Source of the DNA: Planctomycetaceae bacterium
GTDB lineage: Bacteria; Planctomycetota; Planctomycetia; Planctomycetales; Planctomycetaceae
Assembly: GCA_013813775.1 (NCBI GenBank)
Contig: JACCRE010000211.1
Span: 1-61,818 of the forward strand
DNA: 61,818 nt
Reading direction: 5' to 3'
The first letter of the stretch is position 1; every line of letters starts with the position of its first letter. Shown in pieces: positions 25,337-33,415 of the stretch. Both the position numbers and the translations under genes were made by a program. A model generated the notes under the pieces. That model did no database searches. It saw only the letters and a list, made by a program, of their open reading frames with translations, and was not told where the DNA came from.

Positions 25337-26509
25337 ATGCGGGCACTGTTTTTCGCTCTGTCACTGACGGCCCTCTCCGCCACTGCCGACGAGCCACGCT
25401 TCGAATCGGAACTCATCTTCCCCCTCGACGCCCAGCACAACCACGCCCCCGGCATCGTCGAGTGCCCGAACGGTGACCTGTTCGCGTCGTGGTATCGCGG
25501 ATCGGGGGAACGAACGGCCGACGACGTCGCCGTGTACGCCGCGTGGAAAGCGAAGGACAGCGCGACATGGAGTGAACCGTTCGTGCTCGCCGACACGCCG
25601 GGCTTTCCCGACTGCAACACCGCGCTGTTCATCGACGATCGCAAGCACCTCTGGCTGTTCTATCCGACGATCCTCGCGAACAGTTGGGAATCGTGCCTGA
25701 CGAACTTCAAGGTCGCGTCGCGGTTCGATGCATCGGGCCCGCCGACATGGGATCGCGAGGGGCTGATCTTCCTCAAGCCCGCCGACTTCGGCGAACGAGC
25801 GCGGAAGCAACTCGACGCCGAACTTGGTGCCTTCGAGACGCTGCTCAACGACGAGCATCGCCAGGAACTCGCGGAGATGCGCGAGAAGCTCGGCGACAAG
25901 CTCTTCCAGCGGCTCGGCTGGCAGCCGCGCTGCAAGCCGACGCAATTGCCGAGCGGGCGGATCGTGCTGCCGCTCTACAGCGATACCTATTCGATCTCGA
26001 TCATGGCCCTGACCGATGACTACGGCGAAACGTGGCGGGCCAGCGAGCCGCTGATCGGCTTCGGCAACATTCAGCCCGCTGTGCTGCGAAGAGACGACGG
26101 CACGCTCGTCGCTTATATGCGCGAGAACGGCCCGCGAAAGCGCGTCCGCGTTTGCGAATCGAAGGACGACGGCGAGACGTGGGGCGCGGTGGGCCTCAGC
26201 GAGCTACCGAACCCCGGCTCCGGCCTCGACGGCCTGCGACTCGCAAACGGACATTGGGCGCTCGTCTACAACGACACGCTCAACGGCCGCAACCGCCTCG
26301 CGGTCTCATTGTCGAGAGACGAAGGCCGCTCGTGGTCGCACACCCGGCACATCGAGGACGAACCAACCGGCTCCTACCACTACCCAGCGATCACGCAGGG
26401 CCAAGACGGCCGCCTGCACGTCGTCTACAGCTACTTCGTCGAGGGCGGAAAGAGCATGAAGCACGCGGCGTTTGATGAGGGGTGGGTTGAGAACGGGGAC
26501 AAAAAGTGA
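25337..26509 (+). CDS. Secreted sialidase/BNR-repeat exo-hydrolase
   Basis: A 390-residue beta-propeller enzyme of the sialidase superfamily. ATG 25337, preceded by GAGGA at 25324-25328, gives a signal peptide (MRALFFALSLTALSATADE). Three Asp-boxes are visible: TDDYGETW, SKDDGETW and SRDEGRSW. The HAPGIVECPNGDLFASWYRG segment provides an early conserved propeller strand. Planctomycete members often act on sulfated or acidic glycans rather than true sialic acids, so the substrate is uncertain. It is divergent from the AKR-GH5-esterase run. Confidence 0.9.
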   Translation: MRALFFALSLTALSATADEPRFESELIFPLDAQHNHAPGIVECPNGDLFASWYRGSGERTADDVAVYAAWKAKDSATWSEPFVLADTPGFPDCNTALFIDDRKHLWLFYPTILANSWESCLTNFKVASRFDASGPPTWDREGLIFLKPADFGERARKQLDAELGAFETLLNDEHRQELAEMREKLGDKLFQRLGWQPRCKPTQLPSGRIVLPLYSDTYSISIMALTDDYGETWRASEPLIGFGNIQPAVLRRDDGTLVAYMRENGPRKRVRVCESKDDGETWGAVGLSELPNPGSGLDGLRLANGHWALVYNDTLNGRNRLAVSLSRDEGRSWSHTRHIEDEPTGSYHYPAITQGQDGRLHVVYSYFVEGGKSMKHAAFDEGWVENGDKK

Positions 26510-26546
26510 GACAAGAACGTTGATTGGGGGGCTATATTTATGACTG

Positions 26547-26617
26547 AACGCCCTCCGCGGCGTTCCGCGATCGTATGACGCGACCGCGGACCTTTCGGAA
26601 CGCCGCGGAGGGCGTTC
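26547..26617. repeat. 21-bp perfect inverted repeat (gaacgccctccgcgg family)
   Basis: The arms at 26547-26567 and 26597-26617 are perfect reverse complements around a 29-base loop. It lies directly after the sialidase stop in a 260-base spacer that also holds the next palindrome. It may act as a transcription terminator for the sialidase but lacks a T tract. Confidence 0.85.
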
Positions 26618-26669
26618 CCTACAGACATTCGAGCGTCGCGCAGGTCGGCCGTCGCTTGATGCGGAATCA

Positions 26670-26731
26670 GAGCCGCGACTGTCAGGAAGCGTTCGGAGCG
26701 GCTTGGAAGTGCTTCCTGACGGTCGCGGCTC
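26670..26731. repeat. gagccgcgac-gtcaggaagc inverted repeat
   Basis: The arms at 26670-26690 and 26711-26731 are 21 bp with one mismatch. The same palindrome occurs inside uvrA at 41211-41280, showing it is an interspersed family. Confidence 0.85.
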
Positions 26732-26769
26732 GGACAGACGGCCGATGGGACACTTCGCATGCACCCTCA

Positions 26770-27093
26770 TCACGCCGCGTCGCGTTGCGGCGTCGGGTCG
26801 GTCACGATGCGGCGGTTGAGCTTGATTTTGAGGTAGCGTTCGCCGCGGGCGTCGTAGAAGTAGATCACGTTGTGATCGGCGGCCCAGATCGCGCCGAGGC
26901 GCACGTCGCGCGGGCCTTGCAGCGAGAATTGCAGGCCGCAGAACCGGCTGCGGCGAGTCAGCGCCATTTCGGTGAGCGGGAACTGGTCGGCGAGCAGGGC
27001 CTCTTTGCCGCACAACGTCTGATGGACGAAGGTCCGCAGATTGTTGAGCGTACACAGGTCCTCAAGATCGCCCGAAATCGTGTTCTCAGACAT
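26770..27093 (-). CDS. Conserved-looking hypothetical protein
   Basis: A 107-residue soluble protein. ATG 27093 is chosen because the upstream in-frame extension is Arg/Pro-rich and shadow-like. The core reads DLEDLCTLNNLRTFVHQTLC, LTRRSRFCGLQFSLQGPRDV and HNVIYFYDARGERYLKIKL, a plausible mixed alpha/beta fold. No domain is recognised. It is convergent with the sialidase gene across a repeat-filled spacer. Confidence 0.75.
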   Translation of the reverse strand: MSENTISGDLEDLCTLNNLRTFVHQTLCGKEALLADQFPLTEMALTRRSRFCGLQFSLQGPRDVRLGAIWAADHNVIYFYDARGERYLKIKLNRRIVTDPTPQRDAA

Positions 27094-27413
27094 GCGGGGT
27101 TTGGTCCGTGGTCGGTGCGGCGGTTGACCGCCGGTCTCTCCTCGGGCCTCCCTGGCCGGGGCGTCCGGAGCGATTGATCGGCCCGGCCGACGACCGCACT
27201 TCGCGGTTCCGGACTTGTCTCGGGCGATCGTCACAGCGCGACGAACCGCTCCCTTCGGCGGATTTCTGCTCGTGACTCACCGGAAAGATTGAAGGCGGTC
27301 ACGAGACCTTTTGGACTCGACTCCGCCTGCCTTCGCGAGGCTCCGTCGTTAGCATGGGCGGATCTGTCAGACGCCGAAACGCCTTTCATAGACGCCCGTT
27401 ACGGAGCGAAGTC
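27094..27413. other. Intergenic region between divergent genes, nothing recognised
   Basis: About 320 bases separating the minus-strand hypothetical gene and the plus-strand Ldh-family gene. It must hold both promoters, but no motif stands out. Frames reading into it are Arg/Pro-rich and unlike real protein. Confidence 0.4.
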
Positions 27414-28475
27414 GTGCCGCGAGTTTCCGACGCTTCCTTGCGTTCGTTCGCCCAGGCCCTATTGATTACCGGAGGCGCATTACCGGAAGAAGCCGCAATC
27501 GTGGCCGAGAGCCTCGTCGAGGCGAACCTGCGAGGCTATGAGTCGCATGGCGTCATGCGTCTGCCGCAGTACATCGACTCGGTGAGGTCGGGCGAAATTC
27601 GACCAGGTGCGAAGTTATCAATCGCACACGAAACGCCGGCCATGCTGACCTGCGACGGCGGGTGGGGCTTCGGCCAGGTGCTCGGACGTGACCTCACGAG
27701 CCGCCTTATCGACAAAGCGAAAGTAATCGGCGTCGGCTGCGGAACCTTAAGGCAGAGCTCGCATGTTGGACGACTCGGCGAGTACGCCGAGATGGCCGCC
27801 GAGGCCGGGATGGTCTCCTTCGTGCTCGCGAACACTCATGGCGGCGCGCAGCGCGTCGCACCTGTCGGGGGCATCCGTCCCAGATTGGGCACGAACCCTT
27901 TGTGCATGGGTTGTCCCGGTGGAAAGGAAGGCCCTTTCGTCCTAGACTTCGGCACGACTGTCACAGCGGAAGGCAAAGTTCGCGTTCATAAAATCGCCGG
28001 CAAAACCGTTCCTGACGGCTGGCTGCTCGACTGCGAAGGCAATCCTTCCAACGATCCGAGTTGTCTGTACGCGGATCCGCCCGGAACGATTCTGCCGATG
28101 GGCGGAAGTCAGGCCTACAAAGGATTCGGACTGGCATTTCTCATCGAGCTGTTTTGCAGCGGTCTTTCGGGAGCTCCGGTCGCGAGCGAGAAGCCGGTGG
28201 GACCGAAGGGGAACGCGGCGTTCTTTCTGATCGTGTCGCCCGAGCACGCCGCCGGAACTTCGCACCTGTCCGACCAGACGCGGCTGCTTGAAGACTATGT
28301 ACGAGGAGTGGCTCGCAGAGCCGATGTCGCCGAAATCACGTTGCCCGGCGATCCGGAACGGCGTGCCGTCAACGAGCGACGCAAGAACGGCATTGAGTTC
28401 GACGAAGGGAACTGGTCGGCGCTAACGACACTTGCCACGTCGCTGGGCGTCGCCGCGCCAGACGTTGCGAAGTAG
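27414..28475 (+). CDS. Ldh family (type 2 malate/lactate/ureidoglycolate) oxidoreductase
   Basis: A 353-residue NAD(P)-dependent dehydrogenase of the MDH2/YlbC-type fold, unrelated to classical LDH. Landmarks are ANLRGYESHGVMRLPQYI near the N-terminus, the probable catalytic His in RQSSHVGRLGEYAE, PRLGTNPLCMGCPGG for cofactor binding and ILPMGGSQAYKGFGLAFLIE. GTG 27414 is preferred (GGAG at 27403-27406) over an upstream in-frame ATG whose extra residues are Arg-rich. Which 2-hydroxyacid is oxidised cannot be told. It stands alone. Confidence 0.9.
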   Translation: MPRVSDASLRSFAQALLITGGALPEEAAIVAESLVEANLRGYESHGVMRLPQYIDSVRSGEIRPGAKLSIAHETPAMLTCDGGWGFGQVLGRDLTSRLIDKAKVIGVGCGTLRQSSHVGRLGEYAEMAAEAGMVSFVLANTHGGAQRVAPVGGIRPRLGTNPLCMGCPGGKEGPFVLDFGTTVTAEGKVRVHKIAGKTVPDGWLLDCEGNPSNDPSCLYADPPGTILPMGGSQAYKGFGLAFLIELFCSGLSGAPVASEKPVGPKGNAAFFLIVSPEHAAGTSHLSDQTRLLEDYVRGVARRADVAEITLPGDPERRAVNERRKNGIEFDEGNWSALTTLATSLGVAAPDVAK

Positions 28476-28487
28476 AGTGAGACCACA

Positions 28488-28540
28488 GAACACACGGAAG
28501 TTTTCGGAAGGACTTCACCGTCATTCGTTTCCGTGTGTTC
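28488..28540. repeat. Short inverted repeat gaacacacggaa / ttccgtgtgttc
   Basis: Perfect 12-bp arms at 28488-28499 and 28529-28540, flanked by further ccgtg/cacgg motifs. It lies just after the Ldh-family stop and is an interspersed repeat, possibly serving as a terminator. Confidence 0.65.
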
Positions 28541-28576
28541 CGTGACTTCCGTGGCTCCTTTCTTCACGCATGACCG

Positions 28577-28852
28577 ATGTCTCCGTCGCACGACCGCCGG
28601 CTGTATGTGCCGCATCCCGAGAACTGGGCGATCAAAACCAAGGCCTCTTTCGATCGGGAATACTGCCACGCGAAGTTTCCCGGCGACGAGCACTACCACC
28701 TTTTGGTCGGCGGAGAATTGCACCTCGACAATGGCGAGCAAAAGTACTGTCTGGACTGCGCACTACGGCTCGAGATGCTCACGGCGGATCGCATGTACTG
28801 GCAGAAAGGAAGAGCCGCAAACGTGTTACCGCCTCCCGACAACGAAACGTAG
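28577..28852 (+). CDS. Small hypothetical protein with CxxC motif
   Basis: A 91-residue soluble protein with balanced composition (PHPENWAIKTKASFDREYCH, HLLVGGELHLDNGEQKYCLD, then CALRLEMLTADRMYWQKG). A single CLDC pair could bind metal or be redox-active. The two other frames over this stretch lack features. The ribosome binding site is unclear, and no family is recognised. It precedes the second csrA by 92 bases on the same strand. Confidence 0.6.
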   Translation: MSPSHDRRLYVPHPENWAIKTKASFDREYCHAKFPGDEHYHLLVGGELHLDNGEQKYCLDCALRLEMLTADRMYWQKGRAANVLPPPDNET

Positions 28853-28944
28853 TCTCGCACTTGGGAACTTTTGTTCAGATTCGCCTTGCACCCGAAATAG
28901 AACACGTGTATACATTCTCCGTCGCCTCTTACGGAGAGAAAAAC

Positions 28945-29136
28945 ATGCTCGTGCTTAGTCGGCGGGTGGGTGAAGGCGTGTGTGTCGGGCCGGGTGTGAC
29001 GATTCGAGTCGTGGAGACAAAGCGCGGACGGGTTCGCCTCGCCATCGACGCACCCGCGGAGGTGCGGATCTCGCGCAGCGAGTTGCCTCCGCTGGAAAGA
29101 TCGGAACGCACACCGCTCGTTGAACTCGGCAGCTAA
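28945..29136 (+). CDS. csrA: Carbon storage regulator CsrA, second copy
   Basis: A 63-residue RNA-binding regulator. MLVLSRRVGEGVCVGPGVTI and VRLAIDAPAEVRISRSEL cover the full CsrA fold, including the conserved APAEV-x-R RNA-binding strand. ATG 28945 has GGAGAG at 28933-28938. It is shorter and more diverged than the copy at 8866-9141 (DAPAEVRISR against [10 protein letters not shown]), so the two may bind different targets or have different affinity. Confidence 0.9.
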   Translation: MLVLSRRVGEGVCVGPGVTIRVVETKRGRVRLAIDAPAEVRISRSELPPLERSERTPLVELGS

Positions 29137-29189
29137 CGGCTTCAAACTCGTAGCCGCGTCCGTCAGGCAGCGATATGGCAGGCTTTGGC

Positions 29190-30209
29190 TTAGCCTCCCA
29201 GCGTCATCCCGACGGCGTCGGCGATCTTTCGGCAGCGCTTCATCGTGTCGGCGAATATGGCCGGGGTGAGGGACTGCGGGCCGTCGCTCATGGCCTTCGG
29301 CGGGTTCTGATGGACCTCGATCGCGAGGCCGTCGGCACCAGCGGCGATGGCCGCCAGGCACATCGAAGGCACCAGCGATGCGACGCCGGTTCCGTGGCTC
29401 GGATCGACGACCACCGGCAGGTGCGTCCGCTCTTTGAGGTATGGAACCATCGCCAGCGGAAGCGTGAACCGCGTGTGCGACTCGAACGTGCGGATGCCGC
29501 GCTCGCACAGGATGACGTTCGAGTTACCGCGGTTCAGAATGTATTCGGCGGCGAGGAGGAATTCCTCGGCGGTCGCCGAAGGACCGCGCTTGAGAAGCAC
29601 CGGCGTGCGTGATTCGCCTACGGCTTCGAGCAAAGTGTAGTTCTGCATGTTGCGGGCGCCGACCTGCAGCACGTCGGCGTACTTCGCGACGAGCGGCACG
29701 TCTTGCGGAGACATGACTTCGGTAACGACCGCGAGACCGGTTTCGTCGCGAGCCGCGGCAAGCATCTTCAGGCCGTCCTCCTTCAGTCCCTGGAACGAAT
29801 AGGGGCTCGTGCGCGGCTTGAAGGCTCCGCCGCGGAGCGCCGTCGCACCGGCCGCTTTGACCAGCTTCGCGGCCTCGATGATGTGCTCCGGCCCTTCGAC
29901 GCTGCACGGGCCGGCGATCACGCCGACGATCCCTCCGCCGATGGTCAGGCTGCCCGCTCGCACGACGGTCGGTTCGGGCTTGGTTTCGAGGCTCGCGATC
30001 TTGTACGGCGCGAGGATGGCGACGACCTGTTCGACGTCGGGGTAGCTGGAGAGCGTCTGGCGGTCGGCTTCGCTTTCGCGCCCGACGGCGGCGACGACCG
30101 TGCGTTCGGTGCCGACGATGACATGGGCTTTCATTCCGAGCTCCTCGACACGGGCGGCCATCTCCTGGACGGCGTCCGCCGGTGCGCCTTTCTTCATGAC
30201 GACGATCAT
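29190..30209 (-). CDS. aroF: 3-deoxy-7-phosphoheptulonate (DAHP) synthase, type I-beta with N-terminal regulatory domain
   Basis: The first enzyme of the shikimate pathway: condenses PEP and erythrose-4-phosphate to DAHP. Residues about 1-70 form a ferredoxin-like domain ([20 protein letters not shown]), which in known homologues binds Tyr/Phe for feedback control. The barrel follows, with [52 protein letters not shown] and the DPSHGTG loop near the C-terminus. ATG 30209 has a strong AGGAGG (cctcct at 30215-30220 on the plus strand). The upstream leader encodes an aromatic-rich peptide and an intrinsic terminator, suggesting transcription attenuation in addition to allosteric control. Confidence 0.95.
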   Translation of the reverse strand: MIVVMKKGAPADAVQEMAARVEELGMKAHVIVGTERTVVAAVGRESEADRQTLSSYPDVEQVVAILAPYKIASLETKPEPTVVRAGSLTIGGGIVGVIAGPCSVEGPEHIIEAAKLVKAAGATALRGGAFKPRTSPYSFQGLKEDGLKMLAAARDETGLAVVTEVMSPQDVPLVAKYADVLQVGARNMQNYTLLEAVGESRTPVLLKRGPSATAEEFLLAAEYILNRGNSNVILCERGIRTFESHTRFTLPLAMVPYLKERTHLPVVVDPSHGTGVASLVPSMCLAAIAAGADGLAIEVHQNPPKAMSDGPQSLTPAIFADTMKRCRKIADAVGMTLGG

Positions 30210-30264
30210 GCGATCCTCCTGCCGCGGCCGCCCGATCGAGAGGCCGTCCGGACTGCTCCGGAAA

Positions 30265-30297
30265 CAAAAAAAGCCCCAGGGCGATGGCCCCGGGGCT
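30265..30297 (-). terminator. Attenuator terminator upstream of aroF
   Basis: On the minus strand the 11-bp stem is agccccggggc (30297-30287) with gccctggggct (30282-30272), fully paired if one G-U is allowed. It has a 4-base loop and is followed by seven T (30272-30266). It lies after the leader ORF stop and about 56 bases before the aroF ATG, so it must be read through for aroF expression. Confidence 0.85.
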
Positions 30298-30397
30298 GGG
30301 AACTTGCGGTGAGGTTCTTAGAACGGAACCATCGCCGCCCCCGGGGACCGGCCGGTAAACGAAAACAGCCACCAACCACCAAAGGTGGTGGCGGCGA
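30272..30397 (-). promoter_or_regulatory. Candidate trp-type attenuator: three mutually exclusive helices
   Basis: On the minus-strand RNA, region 1 (ucgccgcc, 30397-30390) pairs perfectly with region 2 (ggcggcga, 30339-30332). Region 2 also pairs as ggcgaugg (30336-30329) with region 3 (ccaucgcc, 30287-30280). Region 3 is part of the terminator hairpin (30297-30272). Hence 1:2 permits the terminator, whereas 2:3 prevents it. Region 1 lies just upstream of the tandem Trp codons of the leader ORF, and region 2 lies just before its stop. This is the geometry expected of ribosome-mediated attenuation. The pairings were read by eye. Confidence 0.7.
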
Positions 30398-30467
30398 GGC
30401 TCAGGTCGTTTCGGTAGGGCGTCGAGGACACGAACAGTTCCGCTGGAAATCTTCGAACGAAATCCAT
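30318..30467 (-). CDS. Putative aromatic-rich leader peptide of aroF
   Basis: A 49-residue frame from ATG 30467 to TAA 30320-30318. It contains seven Phe, two adjacent Trp and one Tyr; the key part reads TTFGGWWLFSFTGRSPGAAM and it ends in VPF before the stop. The product of the downstream pathway is exactly these three amino acids. An internal GTG at 30428, preceded by GGAA, could be an alternative start that still includes the aromatic cluster. I infer a regulatory, not structural, role: ribosome stalling at the Trp/Phe codons would decide which RNA helix forms. Confidence 0.65.
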   Translation of the reverse strand: MDFVRRFPAELFVSSTPYRNDLSLAATTFGGWWLFSFTGRSPGAAMVPF

Positions 30468-30640
30468 CGTAAGCACGACGCGACGAAGAAGTCAAATGCG
30501 ATGTCGTTTTCGCTCGTGATGATCTCTACACAACGACCGCAATTCTTTCGGCAAACATCCGAGAGTCGAGTTTTTTGTGGAATTTCGTCACAAGATCTGT
30601 GATAAACGAGGTTCTCCGCACCTCATCGAGGCCCTGATCT

Positions 30641-31213
30641 ATGCGACAGAATCGAAATCCGTTTCGAGTCCTGGGATTCGTGGCATGTGTGCTATCGGCG
30701 TTCACCGCGGCGGTTTTCGCGGTCGATCCGAATCGTCGGTTACCCGAGCCGCCGTTGGTTTCCAAGGATGGCCCGCTGACAATCGTTGCACCGGTTCATT
30801 ACGCAGATCAAATGATTGTCATCATCACCACCGACGGCGTCGCCGCGGTCAAGTTCGACAAGTCGTTCGATAACGAAACCGGCGAAGGAGTCAGCTATCG
30901 CTTCGAGTACCTCGCCACCGGCGCTGCAAAACCGATTCGCAATCAATCGGTGGCTTTCGAAAAGCGAGAACGATTGTCGAACGGTCAGCCAGGCGATTTG
31001 GCCGGAAACAGGTTTATCAAGGCAGGCAAGATCATGCTCGAATGGTCGCTAGGCGGACCGGACAAAGGCTATATCTACTATGAACCAGAGGAGGCCACCG
31101 TACTTGTCGTCAACGCGGAATGGCTTGAAGAGAACGGAAATCCCTCGAGCGGAAGCCCGGCTGTCCGAGGAAAGCGGCTCGATCTACAACGGTTCCAAAA
31201 ACCGTCGCAGTGA
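30641..31213 (+). CDS. Secreted hypothetical protein
   Basis: A 190-residue protein with a signal peptide (FRVLGFVACVLSAFTAAVFA, cleavage near AVFAVDPN). The mature part is beta-rich with no recognisable domain (TIVAPVHYADQMIVIITTDG, GYIYYEPEEATVLVVNAEWL). The ATG is 31 bases after an in-frame stop. It is upstream-divergent from the aroF leader, with about 170 bases between. Function unknown. Confidence 0.75.
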   Translation: MRQNRNPFRVLGFVACVLSAFTAAVFAVDPNRRLPEPPLVSKDGPLTIVAPVHYADQMIVIITTDGVAAVKFDKSFDNETGEGVSYRFEYLATGAAKPIRNQSVAFEKRERLSNGQPGDLAGNRFIKAGKIMLEWSLGGPDKGYIYYEPEEATVLVVNAEWLEENGNPSSGSPAVRGKRLDLQRFQKPSQ

Positions 31214-31271
31214 GTCATCGCATCGTGGCAGCGCTTGGTGTAAAAATCGCATTGCGAATCTCGCCCCAAGC

Positions 31272-32135
31272 CTATGGCTTCGACCCGCGTTTGCGGAGCG
31301 TCACAAAACTGATCGGTTGGTGCGGTCTTGGAATCTGGCTCGCCTTCGGCGTCGCGGCCACGTTGGCCGAAGCAGCATTCGGTGCGAGGGGCGTGCGAAC
31401 GACTTTCTTGAGAGCCGTCTCTTTCGGCACGCGGGCTGTCCGGCCGACGTGAGCCGCTCGCAGCAACCCGCCCGATGAAAATGCTTCGGCCGGGAAACTC
31501 GCGAAGATCGCCGACGCCAGATCGGCCGCGGCGGTTCCGCTTCGGCCTTCGTCGGGGCCGCGAAACGAGTCGGCTTCGGCGAAGGTGAGTCGCAGACCCG
31601 CCGTGACCAGCGGCCATGTCGCCGATCCGGAAGGATCGGCGGAAAACTGCTCGGCGAAATCGGTCGCCCGGTCCGGTCGGATCGCGAACTCGGTCACGCC
31701 CGTCCGCCCGACGATCGGTCCGAGCAACGCATCGCACCACCGTTCACACCGACGGCGAAAACGATCCATGGCCGCCGCTTCGGAATTCGTCAATCCGTGG
31801 TCGGCCGCCAAGGCCTGCAACGCGAGGCACCGCAATTCGAGCAACTCGGCGTTGATCTTCCCGGCCACGGCGGCGGCGTTGCACTCTCCGGCTTTGCGTC
31901 CGCTGGCGGCGACAGCGGTGCACCAGACCCGGATCGGGAGTTCCGCCGCGAAGATCTCGGCGTATAGCGAAGGAGTCGCCTTCGAGAACAGTTCTTCCCG
32001 CCAGAACATCAGACACCGACTGGCACGCTTCCAGACGCGATGCAGCGACGCTGCATCGGGACCGCCTGCGTTGGAAAGCTCCTCGAAGTGCGAGGCGACG
32101 GCGGCGGCGAGGTCGGCGAACTGGCGGGGAGTCAC
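31272..32135 (-). CDS. Hypothetical protein, Ala-rich, alpha-helical
   Basis: A protein of about 287 residues if it starts at GTG 32135 (TPRQFADLAAAVASHFEELS); a TTG at 32222 would extend it with unconvincing residues. Most of it is predicted helical (RKAGECNAAAVAGKINAELL, RCLALQALAADHGLTNSEAA), with a disordered basic C-terminal tail after about residue 235. No family is recognised. It is convergent with the secreted hypothetical gene, with stops 58 bases apart. Confidence 0.6.
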   Translation of the reverse strand: MTPRQFADLAAAVASHFEELSNAGGPDAASLHRVWKRASRCLMFWREELFSKATPSLYAEIFAAELPIRVWCTAVAASGRKAGECNAAAVAGKINAELLELRCLALQALAADHGLTNSEAAAMDRFRRRCERWCDALLGPIVGRTGVTEFAIRPDRATDFAEQFSADPSGSATWPLVTAGLRLTFAEADSFRGPDEGRSGTAAADLASAIFASFPAEAFSSGGLLRAAHVGRTARVPKETALKKVVRTPLAPNAASANVAATPKASQIPRPHQPISFVTLRKRGSKP

Positions 32136-32435
32136 GGGATGTCCGACGGAATTGCGGTGTGGGCAACCCTCTGAATGCAACGCCGGTGCCGCAACTCGTC
32201 GTTTTCGGCCCGAATGAAGCAACTCTTCGGCGGGACGCTATTTATAGCAATGCCGTGCGGCCACGTCTCCCCAACGGCGTTGCCGGATTCCGTCGCCGTC
32301 GGGCAGCGGCGTTTCTTTTGGGAAACAACTTTTGGGAAAAAAGAAGAGAAGAACGGAAGAACTAAGAAGCGGGAAACGTCCCCTCTGCTCTTTCGATGGC
32401 TCCCCTTCTCACTCCTCGACTCTCCCGTTCTTCCG

Positions 32436-33155
32436 TCACAAATCTTTCAAGCCGTCGTTCACGGTCTTCACTTCGGCCGGCGGCAGTTCGCGGATGCGAA
32501 TTTTGCGAATCGCGCCTTTTGTCTGCCAGGTTGCGATGCCGAACGGCTTCGACCATTCGACTTCGAGTCGCGTCGAGAGGCCGCGATCCCGAATATCGGC
32601 GTCGATGACTTCCTTGCCATCGATCCAGGTCGTGATGCGCTGGTCGGTCACGCGAAGCTTGATGGGATACCACTTGCCCGTCTCGAACTCGCGATAGGTG
32701 CCGGTTTCGTTCTCCGAAGCGTCCATACCGCCCAGGCTCGACAGCCCGACGACTCCGCCGCCCCATCCACCGACGATCAACGAGCAAAACTTGTCTTTCA
32801 CGGGAAAGGTGAGTCCGCAGAAGAAATCCGAACCGTCGGCCCGCATCGCTTCGAGTTCGACTTCGTAATTGACCTTGGGGATTTTCTTGTCGAGCGTGAC
32901 GCCGGTCATATCCATGCCGGTGCCGAGCACGATCGCTCCCTTCTCGACGGTGACTTCACCCGAGCCGGGAAAATCCGATGTCTTCCACTCGCCGAGCGCC
33001 TTACCATCGAATAGAGACGTCCATTTCGGGCGTTCACCCGTTTCCGACGCGGTCTTTGCCGTTTTCGCGGGTTCGTCAGCCGAGGATACCTGCCGCAGTC
33101 CGCACAGGCTGAGCGCGACGAAGGTGAAACATGCGGCAATCGATGCGGTTTTCAT
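32436..33155 (-). CDS. Secreted DUF1080 (3-keto-disaccharide hydrolase-like) protein
   Basis: A 239-residue protein with a signal peptide (KTASIAACFTFVALSLCGLR) and one jelly-roll DUF1080 domain: WTSLFDGKALGEWKTSDFPG, the cysteine-bearing DGSDFFCGLTFPVKDKFCSL, ETGTYREFETGKWYPIKLRV and RGLSTRLEVEWSKPFGIATW. Members are abundant in planctomycetes, and some hydrolyse 3-keto-glucosides. ATG 33155 is chosen; in-frame ATGs at 33167 and 33176 are possible. The gene stands alone. Confidence 0.88.
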   Translation of the reverse strand: MKTASIAACFTFVALSLCGLRQVSSADEPAKTAKTASETGERPKWTSLFDGKALGEWKTSDFPGSGEVTVEKGAIVLGTGMDMTGVTLDKKIPKVNYEVELEAMRADGSDFFCGLTFPVKDKFCSLIVGGWGGGVVGLSSLGGMDASENETGTYREFETGKWYPIKLRVTDQRITTWIDGKEVIDADIRDRGLSTRLEVEWSKPFGIATWQTKGAIRKIRIRELPPAEVKTVNDGLKDL

Positions 33156-33415
33156 AGAGCTTGGCATGGTCGTCATCCAGAGTGAACGATTCGGCGAAGG
33201 CGATGCCGATCCGCACGAGTTCAAAGCGGCTCGCAAGGAGCGATGCACGTCGCCCCCCGAAGGGACATGCTAATGTTGTCCACAGGGACCGAACACCCGG
33301 GCAGGATCGTCGAGGCGATCGACTTCGACGGCGATCGACAACTTCGGCAATCAAAACCGAACAGGAACGGTGACCGCGGTCGTTACCGCGGTGTCGTTAG
33401 GAATGGCAGGCTGCA

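Noticed and set aside
29524-30495. 323-codon minus-strand frame running through the aroF leader and gene
   Set aside because: Frame-shifted shadow of DAHP synthase; in the leader region the informative frame is the aromatic 49-codon ORF.
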